In this document: positions 1-12,951 of the stretch, one piece after another | How the letters are laid out: each line of letters opens with the position of its first letter | Position numbering within the stretch: position 1 is the first letter of the stretch | Origin: Lumnitzera littorea | Taxonomy: Eukaryota; Streptophyta; Magnoliopsida; Myrtales; Combretaceae | DNA: 64,000 nt | Direction of reading: 5' to 3' | NCBI GenBank assembly: GCA_024138015.1 | Contig: JAMXBB010000008.1 | Coordinates: forward strand, 4,167,405 to 4,231,404 | Made by a program: the position numbers and the translations under genes | Notes under the pieces: model-generated | Database searches by the model: none | Seen by the model: only the letters and a program-made list of their open reading frames with translations | What the model was told of the DNA's origin: nothing

Positions 1-8
1 CCTATGGA

Positions 9-187
9 TGAGAAAGTAAAACCTAAGGCTGTGTACATGGATAGAATCGAGTTATAAAATGCTTAGATAAGACTATATATTTTCTGGAAAAAAAAAAATA
101 GTCCATCTTTAGCACTAAAATAATATATTCTTCAGCTAAATCAAAATAATATGCAGTGACCAATGAAATATATATATATATATATAT
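9..187. repeat. Dispersed repeat, copy 1 of 3
   Basis: An AT-rich segment that recurs, diverged, at about 990-1145 and 2488-2670. Shared landmarks in the same order are GAGTTATAAAATGC, ATAAGACCATAGAT-like text, TTTAGCACCAAAATAA, and TTCTTCAGCTAAA followed by a run of TA dinucleotides. All three copies face the same way. No coding frame or terminal repeat is visible, so the class is unknown. It may be part of a larger element. Confidence 0.7.
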
Positions 188-304
188 GTAATTACCAATA
201 GTATTTAAATATATGACAATATGTATAGTGATTATTCTAAAAATACTTGCTACGTGTTTAAAAACTATCTATATTATGTATACGTTTATATGGCATATAT
301 TATT

Positions 305-640
305 TATTGATTCTCTACTCGAGGGGAGAGAGGGAAAAGAGAAAGAAATGACATACAACATCATGGCAACAAACCACCCGATCATCACCTACCCACTCTA
401 AAATTATCCCAACATTTAATTTTTTCTTTAATTGACCTCCATTATTCATTTAACCGTACTTAATAAATGCTAATACCAATCTCCATTCCCTTCAACTAAC
501 CAACAAGCATTAAATTTGAATATTGGTCTCGTAACTCTCGCAATGTTCAGTGTAGAAATTTTCCTTTGTTAGATCTGTCAAAAATGCCTAAGGTATCTCA
601 CTCATAGCATATAGATGATTAAACTTTTTGTAAAAATTTA
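305..640. repeat. Duplicated segment, partner at 13,620-13,870
   Basis: Starts in a purine-rich GAGAGAGG tract and continues through AACCACCCGATCATCACCTA, ATTATCCCAACATTTAA and TTAATTGACCTCCATTATTC, and ends near a GGTATCTCACTCATAGCATA block. The same landmarks occur in the same order after the (GA)n tract at 13.6 kb. The two copies are clearly related but diverged. It is non-coding; it could be an LTR or MITE fragment. Confidence 0.7.
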
Positions 641-989
641 ATTTCAATTTTAAGAAATTGAAATTAAAAATTTACTTCTGATATGATATATGTCTATGAT
701 AGATTACACTAATCTATTCTGTTCGAACATACTCATAAACTTAAAGTTCGAATTGCTAAGCATATGAATTCAATTTCTTCCTCCAACTTTAATTGCATCG
801 GTCAAAATAAGTCAACGTTAGCCCTTCCCGATGATATGGTTTATAACTATAATAAAATTTATGTGAAGTATGGCTAAAAGGATGAACCTATGGATGAATA
901 CGAGGAAATCACGCGAGATTTCAAACCTCGATGTACATTGGTTTAATTCAATATCCTTGGCCTCTTTAGAGAGAGTAAATATATGGGTG

Positions 990-1145
990 TGTAGATTCTG
1001 AGTTATAAAATGCATAAATAAGACCATAGATATTTTAGAAATAAAAGAATACTATAGAGCATGTAGGTGATATTGTCTTTAGCACCAAAATAATATATTC
1101 TTCAGCTAAACCATAACAATCTGTAGTCAACAGAAAAATAGCTTG
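990..1145. repeat. Dispersed repeat, copy 2 of 3
   Basis: Second copy of the repeat at 9-187. It contains GAGTTATAAAATGCATAAAT, a CATAGATATTTTAGAAATAA block, TTTAGCACCAAAATAATATA and TTCTTCAGCTAAACC. It lacks the trailing TA run of the first copy. No gene is present. Confidence 0.65.
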
Positions 1146-2035
1146 ATGAGAAACTTATGGTTCAGGGGTAGTTTAATCTGAAAAATGGTCCTTGCTTTTG
1201 ATTTGGTTTAGGTAAGAGAAGCACAAAAACCTAGAAGAGTAAACTAGCCAGTGAATTATAATAATAGGAGTGATCGATACGCTACAATAGCTCATGGCCA
1301 CTCATAGGATCTAAAGGACGTTCGAAACCATACATCCAATAAGAACTTAAAGTAACAAAAAGATTTTAGTCTAAATATCAAAGTTCCAGGTCTGGACTAT
1401 TTTTTATATGCAATAATAGATTGGAATAAAATGAAATGGAATTCAAAACTATATGTATCCATGCAAGTAATATTAATTTCAATTTTAGTTGAACCAAACT
1501 CGAATTGAATAGAGTGAGTACATAATGACATTTATTAGAAATATCCTCAATTCTTAGATGCAGCAAAGATGAATTATATATTGTAGTTTACATATTAGTT
1601 TATGATAATATGTATTACATAATATGATATAATAATTAATAATGTTATAATATAATATATGAAAACATAGTAGATATGTACCATCATAACATAGTAACTA
1701 TGTAATATATGGCATTGTGTATATTATATTATATTATATAAATGAGCGACATATATGCATATTATATATATATATACACACACATACATACGAAAATAAA
1801 CAAATAATATATCATAATGCGTAATTATTATATAAATAGAAATTCTATTATATACATATGATACATACAAAAATATAAATACATATCAATTTATGTATAC
1901 AAGTAGAAGATCCTTTTGGTAATTAGATTTTTAGCTCAATTTAATATGACAAATTAATCTTTTTGTTAGTGGTAAGCTCAGAGATTTGGGCCTAATTTGA
2001 GGGATTTCTTAAGAAAATCTAACATGATAGCCTTA
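1146..2035. other. AT-rich spacer, no gene seen
   Basis: No supported gene. The sequence is AT-rich, with dense TATAATATAT-type text between about 1590 and 1870. The only open frame of any length (minus strand near 1378-1566) is short and resembles no protein I recognise. Confidence 0.6.
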
Positions 2036-2476
2036 TACTCAACTTGATCGGGATTTATGTGAAAGACCTTCGTTAAGCTTCAACATGAAGATTGTCTCTA
2101 TGGTCTTTTTTCAAAGATGAAAGGTTGATCGGATTACTTGAATTTATCTTGGGGCACTTGAAAAGCTTTTAAAAGAAAATACTAGAAAATGTGACACAGG
2201 AAACGATGTTTACCTAGTTTGTTTTCTTCATTCCTTTTCTATAGAGGTCATAGTGTATAATGCAAACCTTTAATAGAATCTCCATATTTAATAATTGTCC
2301 ATCCATATTATCATATCCTCATGGATTGAGCAAGTTTGTCGATCTACCAGCCCATCACGTCCTTGGTTATGACTTTATTTTTTCATGGATAATGCAAGGC
2401 ACCTAAGCAATGAACTGTGTTCTGCAATTAGAGGAAGGACGTATACTTTCTATAAAAAATATAATAACATTTCTTT
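2036..2476. repeat. Duplicated segment, partner at 11,640-12,075
   Basis: A 440-bp block that recurs almost colinearly at 11.6-12.1 kb. Shared landmarks in order are AAGATTGTCTCTATGGTC, GGATTACTTGA, CTTGAAAAGCTTTTAAAAGA, TTTACCTAGTTTGTTTTCTT, AATTGTCCATCCATATTATC, AATGAACTGTGTTCTG and TATAAAAAATATAA. Both copies have the same orientation. They flank the pair of R1 repeats, so a segment that once carried them may have been duplicated. It is not coding. Confidence 0.8.
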
Positions 2477-2487
2477 TGGCCTAATAA

Positions 2488-2670
2488 GTAGAGAAAGTAA
2501 AACCTAAGACTGTGTACATGGATAACATCAAGTTATAAAATGCATAGATAAGACCATAGATTTTCTAGAAAAATAAAAGAATGGTATACACCATAGAGGG
2601 GACATCATCTTAGCACCAAAATAACATACTCATTAGCTAAACCAAAATAATAGGAAATGAGTACTAGTAT
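2488..2670. repeat. Dispersed repeat, copy 3 of 3
   Basis: Third copy of the repeat at 9-187 and the closest to copy 1. Both share GAGAAAGTAAAACCTAAG, a TGTGTACATGGATA block, AGTTATAAAATGCATAGATA, a run of TTTAGCACCAAAATAA-like text, and a terminal (TA)n tract. Confidence 0.7.
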
Positions 2671-3139
2671 ATATATATATATATATACACACACACAAAT
2701 GTACACATGTATTCACATACATATATATATGTATATATGTAATACCCTAAAACATTAGCCACGTGTCCCACATCAAATGTAAATATTTATTAAAGTCTCT
2801 AGTGTACCTATTGTAATCTCTAAATAAGTCTACAAGTTTATTTTTCACATGAATTTAAAATAGCTATTAAGTAAACTTTATAAAATTATGATCAAGAATT
2901 TACTATTCGTAAAATGAAACTCTAATTGTCTTAACTCAAAGATCATTTTCACAATCTCCTAATCACCACTACCATCCTAGTAATCTCATTGAATATCTTC
3001 AAATTCATCAAGCTCTATCCTTTCCACTTAAGTATTTGCATCTAAAAAATTGTACGAAGGTGAGTTGAAACTTAGTATGGAATACAACACACATACACAT
3101 GAACATGTAATTTTCAATCACGCACATGAACATGTAATT
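2671..3139. other. Spacer with (TA)n/(CA)n tract and a possible LTR-type start
   Basis: After a TA/CA microsatellite, a segment starts at 2739 with TGTAATACCCTAAAACATTA. This resembles the TGTAAYACCC openings of many plant LTRs, but no second end or partner was found. A 19-base direct repeat, CACATGAACATGTAATTTT, occurs twice around 3097-3140. No coding sequence is visible. Confidence 0.35.
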
Positions 3140-3283
3140 TTAACTTGCGGGCTAAAATAAATCGGTTTTGGTTGGCTTGTTTAACCCATTTATGCCTTTA
3201 GCCCACAGGTTAGCCCATTTAACCCGCTTCTTAAATAGGTTAGAGTTGAGATTTTTTTACCCGTTTAAAAAGTAGGCTAAATG
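3140..3283. mobile_element. GGGCTAAA-rich element, left part (interrupted by R1 copy A)
   Basis: Contains repeated GGGCTAAA, AACCCATTTA, TTTAGCCCAC and GTTAGCCCATTTAACCCG motifs on both strands. The same text resumes at 6907-6990, directly after R1 copy A, so R1 A appears to have inserted into it. A related sequence lies at 45,366-45,440. Clustered subterminal motifs of this kind are seen in hAT-like non-autonomous plant transposons. That class assignment is inference; no clean terminal repeats were found. Confidence 0.45.
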
Positions 3284-4024
3284 TGTAAACCTTGCGAATT
3301 TAGTTATTTGATAATAGAATTGAATTATAGTACTGTAGATAACTTCATAAGTAAATAAAGCCAAGTAAGATAAAAATTTTATGAATTTAAATATATTATC
3401 GGTAATAAAAACTCTAAAAATTCGAGTGAAACCTAAATCGTATACGAAAATCTTAAACCCTATGTATGCGTAAGTATCCAAAATCAAACTTGAACTTAAC
3501 AAAAACCCTAAAACTATAACTTTAAATTTATAAAATGAATAAATATAACTTAATAGTAATAAAACCTAGTCGATTATAATTATCAACTAAAACTCGTAAT
3601 CATATAAAACTTTTAACGAACACGTTAAAATAAATCATAAATATTATAAACGTAACGAGTAACAATTAAATTAATAAATTTTTATAAAATTTCAATATTA
3701 TTTTACAAATAATAAAATTATAACTTTTGTATTTGGAAAAATATAATATTTTATTTATTTATTATTTTCCTTTTTCCTTTTTCTCTCCTTCCCAGATTTT
3801 TCCTCTTCTTCCACATCCTACAATTACCATATTTGTTTTTTGGTACAAGTGTTACTCAACTAGTTTATGCCATGTGATAATTATGTAGTATAAAACAAAA
3901 AGATAAGACTCTTGTCTTATCACATTAATTAGAATATCATGCTTGATTCTCTTCTTATTTTCCTTTTGCTTTAAATACTTCAATTGCTGCTTGTTTTCTA
4001 GAGCTACACGTCTAAAAAGAAAGA

Positions 4025-4055
<31 letters not shown>

Positions 4056-6906
4056 TAACAAAAACAAAACACTACATCTCTACTCTCTCTTCTTCTCTTC
4101 TTCTTTTCTTTTCTTTTAATTTTTCTTGTGACTTCAAAAGACAAAAATCAAGGAAGAAGAAAAGCTTGGGTAATTACTTCTTCAAGGTACTTCAAAAAGG
4201 AATATTTAATATGTATACTATGTTTATTTTGTATTAAATATTTTTGTGTTCATATACATGTGTATTTGTGTATAATAGTATGTATTACGTATTTTATTAT
4301 ATATACATATAAGTAAATATAGTTGTACATGTAGGTATACGTATATAATAGTATATATATATATTATGTATTTTCCTTACTTATATACATATAACATATG
4401 TATACATGTATGGTATATATATATATATAACCGAAATATTTATATATAACTATAAAACACAAAATACTAGTATAATATACTATATGTATAATAGAGTATA
4501 TATATTTTCGGTAGGTATACGTGTATGTCGTAGTGTGTATATAGTGTATTTTTATAGATTATATATATATATTTATATATACCTTGGACGTGATATATAT
4601 GTATATGTATTTATGTATAATACTATGTATATCAAGTATTTTAGTATATATATATGTAATATAATCGTATATGTTTGTATATGTATAAAATACAATTACA
4701 TGTATATCTATATACATACGCATAGTATATATAATATATTTAGGGTTATGTTATTATAGTACATAAGTATATTATACATAAAAAAAAATGTATATGAATA
4801 GTATGGTATATGTAGAAATATGGGTATATTTGAATAGTACATACATAATATACTATAATATTAATTTAATAAATAAAGTAAAGTAGTAAGTATGAATATA
4901 TGTATATCGTAACCCTTAAAAATATCTAAAAAAATTAATTTGTAAAATTTAGTATAATACAATAATAAATATTATTATATATATATTACATAAAAATACA
5001 AAATAAGAAAAAGATGGAAAAAGTACAAAAATTCGGAAGTGACATGTAGTATCCTCCTATGCTACCATGTCAGCATTTACTTGAATTAATTAAATTCATA
5101 ATTAAAAATAATTAACTAATTACAAAATTAATAAAGTAGAAAAAATAAATTAAATAAGTCATAAACCTAAAAAATTAGCAAAAATAAGTAATTATGGTAA
5201 AATAGACTTAAAAGTAAGAAAATTACAAAATATAAAGTTTAGATAATTATTAAATCATAAATATGCAAAGAAAAGCTTAAAAATAATATTTTATAATTAT
5301 TTAAGTCAAAATAATGAATTTTGTAATATTTTGACATCATAATCAAAACTGCAGATTACAACATCCAAAATGAACCTCACTACGAGAAAATACATTCGAA
5401 AACAATGAAAATAGGTTACAAGTTCATAAAAATTAGAGTTAAATCAAAAAAGTTATATGCGATTAATAAGAAAACTCGAACCAAGCATTTCATAAGAATA
5501 GATAACTAATTTAAGCAGTTAGTACCAAATATATGAATAGCTTAGTTATTTCACTTAGATACTCATTACCTTTCATATTCTCTAAATGTTAAGTGATCTC
5601 AATATGAATACTGAGTTGTTCAATAGAATATTACGACAATCGATAAACTTAATGACTAACTGAATACTTCTGATGACTCTATACATGTTTTATGCTTGCA
5701 GTTAATGCTCATAAATTAAATATTAATAACTTGATGCATGAGGGGGTTCGAGTTATGCATATACCTAATATTGATTCATTATTGCGTAAAATATTGTTAA
5801 ATGTGATAATTGAAGATTTGGTTATATGATTGATTGTTGCATAATTTGAATGGCTTGTTAATAATGGTTGATCACTTGATAAATTGAATTAATCATACCC
5901 GACTTAATTTAAAATAAAATGGGTCATGCAAAAGCATGAACATTGCATATAATGTTTCGACAGTCACCTCATATGGTTGGTAGTGAAGGGCCTTGGAGGG
6001 ATGAATTCCCATATGATTTGATTAGTATAGTAGAAGAGTATTGATACAATAAGATCCTACCTTTGATTCGCGGGTTTACTTAGCACCGGAGATGGTAATT
6101 GTGGGTAATTGAGTGTTGAGTCTAGAGATCACTGCTATAGGATGTGAGTGTAGACTGCGAAGGTCACCTCACCATTAGATTTAGGACTTTGTGTATTACT
6201 GGAATCCTTTGAAATGAAAACGTATTTCATAAAATACATAATTTAAATTTATAGTTAAAAACCTTAAGTACTAGAGCCCAATTGTGATTAGTGTCGATGT
6301 ATTTCTAACTCTTACTTCGAAAGGCGTTAAATCTAATGTTGTATATAATACTAGTCAATTGCATATATATTGTTTAGCATACTACTTGTTCATGCATTTA
6401 TATGTTTAGTAATAAATTGTTTGATAACTTGCTTGTTAATATAATATGAGGCTCTAGTAGCTTACTCCCCAGTAGTTTTTCTTTTGTAGGTTAATAGATA
6501 ATCAATCGTGGATTAAGAGCTGAGTGTTGAGTACTAGCATCGAGATGCTTGAAAGTTAGAATTTGATAATAGATTGTATAGTTGGTTTGAATTATTATAT
6601 ATAATTATTAATACTATATTTAGATTTTATGACTTTCGTAAGTTTAAGTTTTAGAACTTTACTACCTAATCTTATCGCTTGATATGAGATATTAATTCTC
6701 TACGGTTTTGAGGAATGGTAGAATATTGGATATCCTCAGTTATTTATATAATACGATAAGTTTATAAATTAAAAATTTGAAACCCTAGAAACTAACTAAT
6801 TAGAGTTTTGCAATGTTTAACTTACAAGATGGTTTTCGTATTATAGGTGTATACATAATATGAAAATTTTAGGTAATCCTACTGGGTTCTTTATAGGGTC
6901 ATGACA
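3284..6906 (+). mobile_element. R1 copy A: probable solo LTR, 3.6 kb
   Basis: A long AT-rich non-coding repeat that begins TGTAAACCTTGCGAATTTAG and ends GGGTCATGACA, i.e. TG...CA as in LTRs. It aligns end to end with copy B at 7835-11405, and its 5' half aligns with inverted copies C and D. The base pairs just outside are AAATG and AAATA, a near-matching 5-bp target duplication (4 of 5). The middle (about 4200-4900) is TATATGTATA low-complexity text. No gag or pol sequence lies beside it and no primer-binding site follows the 3' end, so a solo LTR of a long-LTR gypsy element is the simplest reading. The family is inferred only from length and end sequence. Confidence 0.65.
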
Positions 6907-6990
6907 AAATAAGCTCGACCCATTTAACTCGCAGGCTAAAGTGGGCTGAGCCGGGTTGGTCTGTTTAACCCACCTACACACTTGTAATAC
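6907..6990. mobile_element. GGGCTAAA-rich element, right part
   Basis: Continues the element broken by R1 copy A. It shows GACCCATTTAACTCGCAGG, GCTAAAGTGGGCT and CTGTTTAACCCACC, and closely resembles 45,390-45,460. Confidence 0.45.
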
Positions 6991-7834
6991 TCATGACCTC
7001 AAAACATATAAAAATATAACACCATATAGTATTTGCGATAAGTCCTCGTTAATATCCTGAGAACTAAGTAATCAAGTAAAACCTTGAACCATCTAAATTA
7101 TTTCCATGCGGAATGCCACTCAAGACACCATCATGTAAGGATCGTAGGGCTAACACTTCAAGATCACCAATCTTCTCAATTCCTTGTCTAAATAAGCACA
7201 TGCAATACATTTGCATTTAAACTAAAGAAGTTAATTAAGTCCGGTTGAACAATTAGTCTAATAAACAAAATAACAAGTATCTCGTACTTGGTTCCATTAA
7301 CTCAAAAGATTCTGAAATATCCCCTTTACTAGAACTTGACAACCAAGAAAGAATTCACTTTTAACTTACTGAAACTCATTCTAATTTCTACCCACCAAAC
7401 TTTGCCATTAACCTTCTTACGAACACTTAAAAGCTTGAAGTATCGAAACTAAGTTTCGCTTGTTATAAAATTAGAAAATACTTGATTTAATGTTTAAATA
7501 GGATTTAATAATCTAAGTAACATTCTGCCAAGGAAAAGGAAGGAAAAAACATAAAAGGGGGGACATAAGTGGACACAAAGGTATCGATAGGCCATATCAA
7601 GACTATGCTCAACAGGACCATTTGATATCATCGTGTCAAATACTTATGTATTTCTGGGGAAAATGGATTCTCTTTATTTACTTTCACTCAATTTTCTTCA
7701 ATTTATTCTTTTGTGATATAACCACATGTAAGTAATAATTGAGATTAAAAGGAAGATGATTATGTCTAGTGGCGATGTAACTTTTCGTCCCATCTATAAC
7801 TAACACCAAATGTTTTGAGTCTATTTAGTATTGT
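6991..7834. other. Spacer between R1 copies A and B, no gene seen
   Basis: About 840 bp with no supported frame. There is no polypurine tract before copy B and no primer-binding site after copy A. This argues that A and B are separate insertions rather than two LTRs of one element. Confidence 0.5.
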
Positions 7835-10800
7835 TGTAAATCTCACAAATTCAGCTTTTTGAATATTAAATCAATTTAATTATTATAAGTAATTACCCTA
7901 AATCAACAGAGTCAAAAAATTTAAAACTGGTTACAATTTTAAACTCGAATATAATACGAGTAAAAAAACCCTAAAAATTTAAAAGAAACCTTAATTGAGT
8001 ATAAAAACTCAAAACTCAATGTACGTGTAAATACTGAAAATTAAATTTGAATTCAATAAAAACCCTAAACTATAACCTTAAGCTTATAAAATGAATAAAT
8101 TCACCCCAATAGTAATAAAACCTTAATTGAATACGATTATTGACTAGCACGTGTAATCATATAAAATTGTTAACGAATAAATAAAGATAATACCAAAATA
8201 TTATAAACGTAATGGATAACAATTTAATTAATAAATTTTATAAATTTATAAATATTATTTCATAAATATTATTAAATCTATAATTTTACATTTAGAAAAT
8301 GTAACCTTAAGATTTTTTTTTAACTTTTCTTTTTTCTCCTTTTTACCTTTTTCCTTTTTCTTCCTTATTTTTTTTCCCTTCTTTACGTTGCAATTTCTAA
8401 AACCATGTTCGGCTGCTTTTTGGCTTGATTTGTTTTTCACATATATCCATTTAAGAGGATAAAGCCAAGACAATCGATAAACCAATTGTCACACCCATTA
8501 ATTGCATTTTATCTCTTCTTTTCTTTTTGATTTCTTTTACTTTAACCCCATTTTGTTGCTTTGGCTGCCTTTGGCTGCCTGTAACTTGTTACATTAGAAT
8601 TGTTTCACTTTTCTTTTCCAAAAATCAAACTCAAAAGGAATACAAACACAACTCCATCGAAAAATCCTCTCTCTTTTCCCTCTTCTATTCACTTTACTTC
8701 TCAATTTTTCTTCCTGTTTATCAACAAATTATAAGAAGAAGAAGAAAAGCTTTAGGGATCAACAATTTTTCAACACATCAAAAGAAATAATTAAGTAGTA
8801 TTTTAATGTATTTATTGGGTTAGTTTATAAAATATATATATTTTGTAGAAATACATATATTTAGGGAATGTGTAATATAGTTGATTTTGTAATTTCTTTT
8901 TTTTTTTGTATTAATGTATTTGTACATATAATTAAAATTATATACATATTATTCATTTTATTTCTTATACATGTAACTAGGTATGCACCTATATATATAT
9001 ATATGTATTTATACAACTATATGCATATATTTATATATAATAGGATCAAATACATATAAATATATGGCATATTTTAAAATACATATGGTTATATGTATAT
9101 AGTATGAATGATAGTTTCATTCTTCTTTATATATATGTATGTACATGTGTATGCATTCCTATATATATATAAGTGTAGAGTATAATTATATACGCATAGC
9201 ATATAGTATATTTAGGTGTATACTATGAATTTACAAATGTAATTATATATGAATAAGATAAGAAAACAAAAGTATATAAGTATAAGTATAAAAATACGTA
9301 TATTAATAATATATTATGGTAAAGTACATTTATGTACTTAAATAGTATATATACAATATACTAAAACACCAAATTATTAAATAAAGTAATATATATATAT
9401 ATATATATATAAATACATATGTATGCCGTGGGTTTAAGAAAAAAAATTAGGATAATTTACAAAATTTAATAAAATATAATAATAGATATATATGTATAAA
9501 TATTAAGTAAATTTACAAAATAGGAAAATATGGAAATTCATAAAAAAAATTGATGATACGTGGAACACTTTTACGCTACTACGTTACTACCCTATAATTT
9601 TAATTAAATTCGTAATTAATAATAATTAATTAGGAAATTTTTAAAGTAACAAAAAGTGAAATAAATAAGTATTTGACCTAAAAATAGTAAAATAAGTAAA
9701 TTTTTATAAAATAAACTTAAAAATAATAAAATTACAAAAATATAAAATTTAGATATTTATTAAATCATAAATATATAAAGAAAAGCTTAAAATAATGATT
9801 ATAATTTTTCAAGTCAAAATAATAAAATTTATAATATTTTTAGACCATAATGAAAAATGCAGGTTATAACGTCCAAAATAGACTCCGTTATATGAAAATA
9901 CATCTAAAAATAATAAAAATGAACTATAATTTCATAAAAATAGGAATTAGAATGAAAAAATTATACGCGACTAACGGAAAAACTCAAACCTAAGATTTCG
10001 TTTAAATCAATAGCTGCTTTAGATAGTTATTACTAAGTATACAAATAGCTTAGTTATTCTACATAAATATTCATTATCATTAATTATCTTTTATATTCTT
10101 TAAATATCAGGTGATTCTGATACGAATACTGACTTACTAAGTAAATTATTACGACCATTGATAAACTCTATGACCAAGTAAGTATTTTCAACGACTATAT
10201 ACTTATTTTGTTCTTATAATTAGTGCACCTAAAATAAATATTAATAACTTGATACATTGAAGTTCAGGATTATGTGTGTGCTTGAATATTAGTTGTGTGT
10301 TGTGTAGAATGTTGTAAAACATAATATTTGAATAACTGGCTATTTGATTTATTACTACATAATTAAATGACTTGTAGATATTAGTTGATCACCTCATAAA
10401 TTAACCTAATTAACTTAAATTAAATGGATCATGCATAAGCATGAACATTGCATATAATGTTTTGGCCATCACCTCATACGGTTGGTAATGAACGGCCTTA
10501 TAAAGATGGATTTCCACATAATTTAATTAGTATAGTATAGAAGCATTGGTAAAATAAAACCCTACCCTTAGCTCGCAAGTTTAACTAGTACCGGAAATGC
10601 TAACCGTGGAAGGCCGGTGGTTGAGTCTAGAGACCACTGCTGTAGGACGTAAATGTAAACTATAGGAGCTAGCTCACCGCTAAACCTAAGAATTTGCATA
10701 CTACTAGATTTTGCAAATAGAAACATATTATGTGAAATATGGAATTTCTATATATAGTTAAAAACCTTAGGTACTAGAAGCTGGTTGTGATTGGTGCAGA

Positions 10801-11405
10801 TGTATCTCTAATCCTTACTTCAGAGGGCATTAAATCCAATGTTGTCTACAGCACCGGTCAACTGCAGATATTGTTTAGTATATTGCTTGTTTATGTATTC
10901 ATATGTTTGTTAATTAATTGTTTAATAACTCATTGACAGTATAGTATAAGAGATATTTCACTAAACTCGTATAACTTCCTCCTCAACAATTTTCTCTTGT
11001 AGGTTGCTAGATAATCAGGTACGAGGTAAGACCTGAGTGTTCAGTACCAACATTGAGATGCATAGAAGTTATAATTTGAAGATAGACAATATGGTAGGTT
11101 TGAATTATTACATATAATTATTAATACCATATTTAAAATTTATAACTTTTGTAAATTTAAGTTCTAGATCTTTACTATCAGATCTTATCATCTGATAGAG
11201 AATACTGATTCTCTGTGATTCTAAGGAACTGTGGAATATTAGATTTCCTTAGATATTTGTATATTACAATAAGTTAATAAACTAATAATTGAAAAACCTA
11301 GTGATTAATTAATTAGAGTTTCACAATTTCTAACTTACAAGATAATTTTCGTATCATGGGTATATATATGATATGAAAATTTTAGATAAACCTACTAAAG
11401 GTACA
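7835..11405 (+). mobile_element. R1 copy B: probable solo LTR, 3.6 kb
   Basis: Begins TGTAAATCTCACAAATTCAG, matching the start of copy A, and follows it throughout. Shared blocks include a telomere-like AACCCTAAA block, a poly-pyrimidine tract near 8310-8390, a TATATGTATA region, an AAAACTCRAACCWARSATTT-like block near 9985, CACCTCATA-GGTTGGTA near 10,470, and TTTTAGATAAACCTACT near the 3' end. The 3' end near 11,405 (GGTACA) is less certain and no clear target duplication was found. Reading frames inside it (for example 8255-8485 and 8527-8790) are chance frames in low-complexity DNA. Confidence 0.6.
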
Positions 11406-11639
11406 CATTACACATTTTATATATGATATCTCTATCTACATTGACTTTTTTCTTGGTAAATACTGTGTTTACGTTTATTCTTACGCAAAATCTTAAACGC
11501 CCTTTGTGAGACAATATTTGTACTCAACTTTACCAGGAATCATGTGAAAGATCTTCTTTTGAGAAGTTGTATATACCTAAGCACACCTATGTCTTAGGTC
11601 TTACTAGGCATTGTGTTGCATAGTTGTACGTCATCATTC

Positions 11640-12075
11640 TCCTTAGAATGATATAGTTGCTTTATGCTTCAACACAAAGATTGTCTCTATGGTCATTTTT
11701 CAAATATGAAGGTTGATTGGATTACTTGATTTTATCTTGCAACACTTGAAAAGCTTTTAAAAGAACATGCTGGGAAATATGCTATAGGGAACGAAGTTTA
11801 CCTAGTTTGTTTTCTTCATTCCTTTTCTATAGAGAATAGAGGTCATAGTGTATAATGCAAACTTTTAATTAGAATCTCCATATTTAATAATTGTCCATCC
11901 ATATTATCATATGCTCATAGATTGAGCTAACTTGTCAATCTACCAACCCTTCGCTTCTTTGGTTTCGACTTTCTTTTTTTATGTGGATAAGGTAAAGCAC
12001 CTTAGTAATGAACTGTGTTCTGTAATTCGAGGAAGAATGTACTCTTTCTATAAAAAATATAACAACATTTCTTTT
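11640..12075. repeat. Duplicated segment, partner at 2036-2476
   Basis: Second copy of the block described at 2036-2476, in the same orientation. A short frame at 11,932-12,141 overlaps it. Its equivalent in the other copy is not conserved as protein, so I do not call it a gene. Confidence 0.8.
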
Positions 12076-12429
12076 GGTCACAATATCTTAAATTCTTCAT
12101 TGATTTTACCTTTCCAATGTAGGTCATCTTTTCATATGTAAATTAGTTTAGATCCACATTTCTACTATGAATTGACCCAAATTTGTGACTTAACTCATAC
12201 TAGTGATTGTACATAACACTTAACTATTGAGCCACTGCAATGACTAAGATTTTTGCTATTCTTTGCTAAGCGTTCCAAGGCTTATAGGTCATTAAGAAGC
12301 ATTAGTAGAGATGAAACATTTGGAAGATTCTTGGATATATTGCACTAAGAAAAATAATTAGTGTTTGAAAGCACTTATTGAGAAACTAAATAGAGAATTT
12401 TTCATCTTTCCATACACTTAGCTTTTTTA

Positions 12430-12951
12430 GAAGTACCTATTGCGAAGACAAGTAGCAAGCTCCTTTAACAAGGTTTCTATAAGTGCTGACCTCTTTACAT
12501 CAATACAACTACTCACCATTGGAGGGTCAAGAGTTTCCTGCTAGGCTGGTTTTGCAGCTATGGTGGAGGCAGTAGTTGTAAGTGCTTTCTGCACCATAGA
12601 AACCATCTTGCTTTTCATATCCTCCAATCCAGACAGTAGCTTCTCACTTAATTCGTTTAAAGCTTTCTATGTGGCAATAATGTTGTTCTTCATGACTTAA
12701 ATGGCATCTACCATATTTTGGATCTCATGCTATACTTGTAGGTTCCAGCCAAGGAGGATTTTGTCAAAGTGGTCGACATGAGCCTTACAGTTGCTCTTTA
12801 AATAGTTTACAAGGCAGTGTAGCTTGGCTTTGGATATGGATCGTTTCATGTTGGTAACCCATTCATTTACAATAGCTCTAGCTTCCTCAAAGGTTTGGAC
12901 TTTTTGATCTTTCAATTTCTTTGATAAATTGTTCTGAATTGATACTTGTTG
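12430..12951 (-). pseudogene. Decayed coding fragment, possibly a retrotransposon gag-side region
   Basis: On the minus strand a protein-like frame can be followed with a few stops. It starts with a 61-residue open stretch (12,730-12,915) containing QTFEEARAIVNEWVTNMKR and a helical, charged composition, then NELSEKLLSGLEDMKSKMV and ETLDPPMV further on. The sequence is more GC-rich and less repetitive than its surroundings. I do not recognise a domain. It looks like the coiled, gag-proximal part of a plant LTR retroelement, but that is only inference. Confidence 0.35.

Noticed and set aside
4406..4759. 117-residue plus-strand frame rich in Tyr and Ile
   Set aside because: It is translation of TATATGTATA low-complexity DNA in the core of R1 copy A and has no counterpart in copy B.
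3284..11405. R1 A and B as the two LTRs of one element
   Set aside because: No PBS after A, no polypurine tract before B and only about 930 bp between them with no retroelement coding text. Two solo insertions are simpler.
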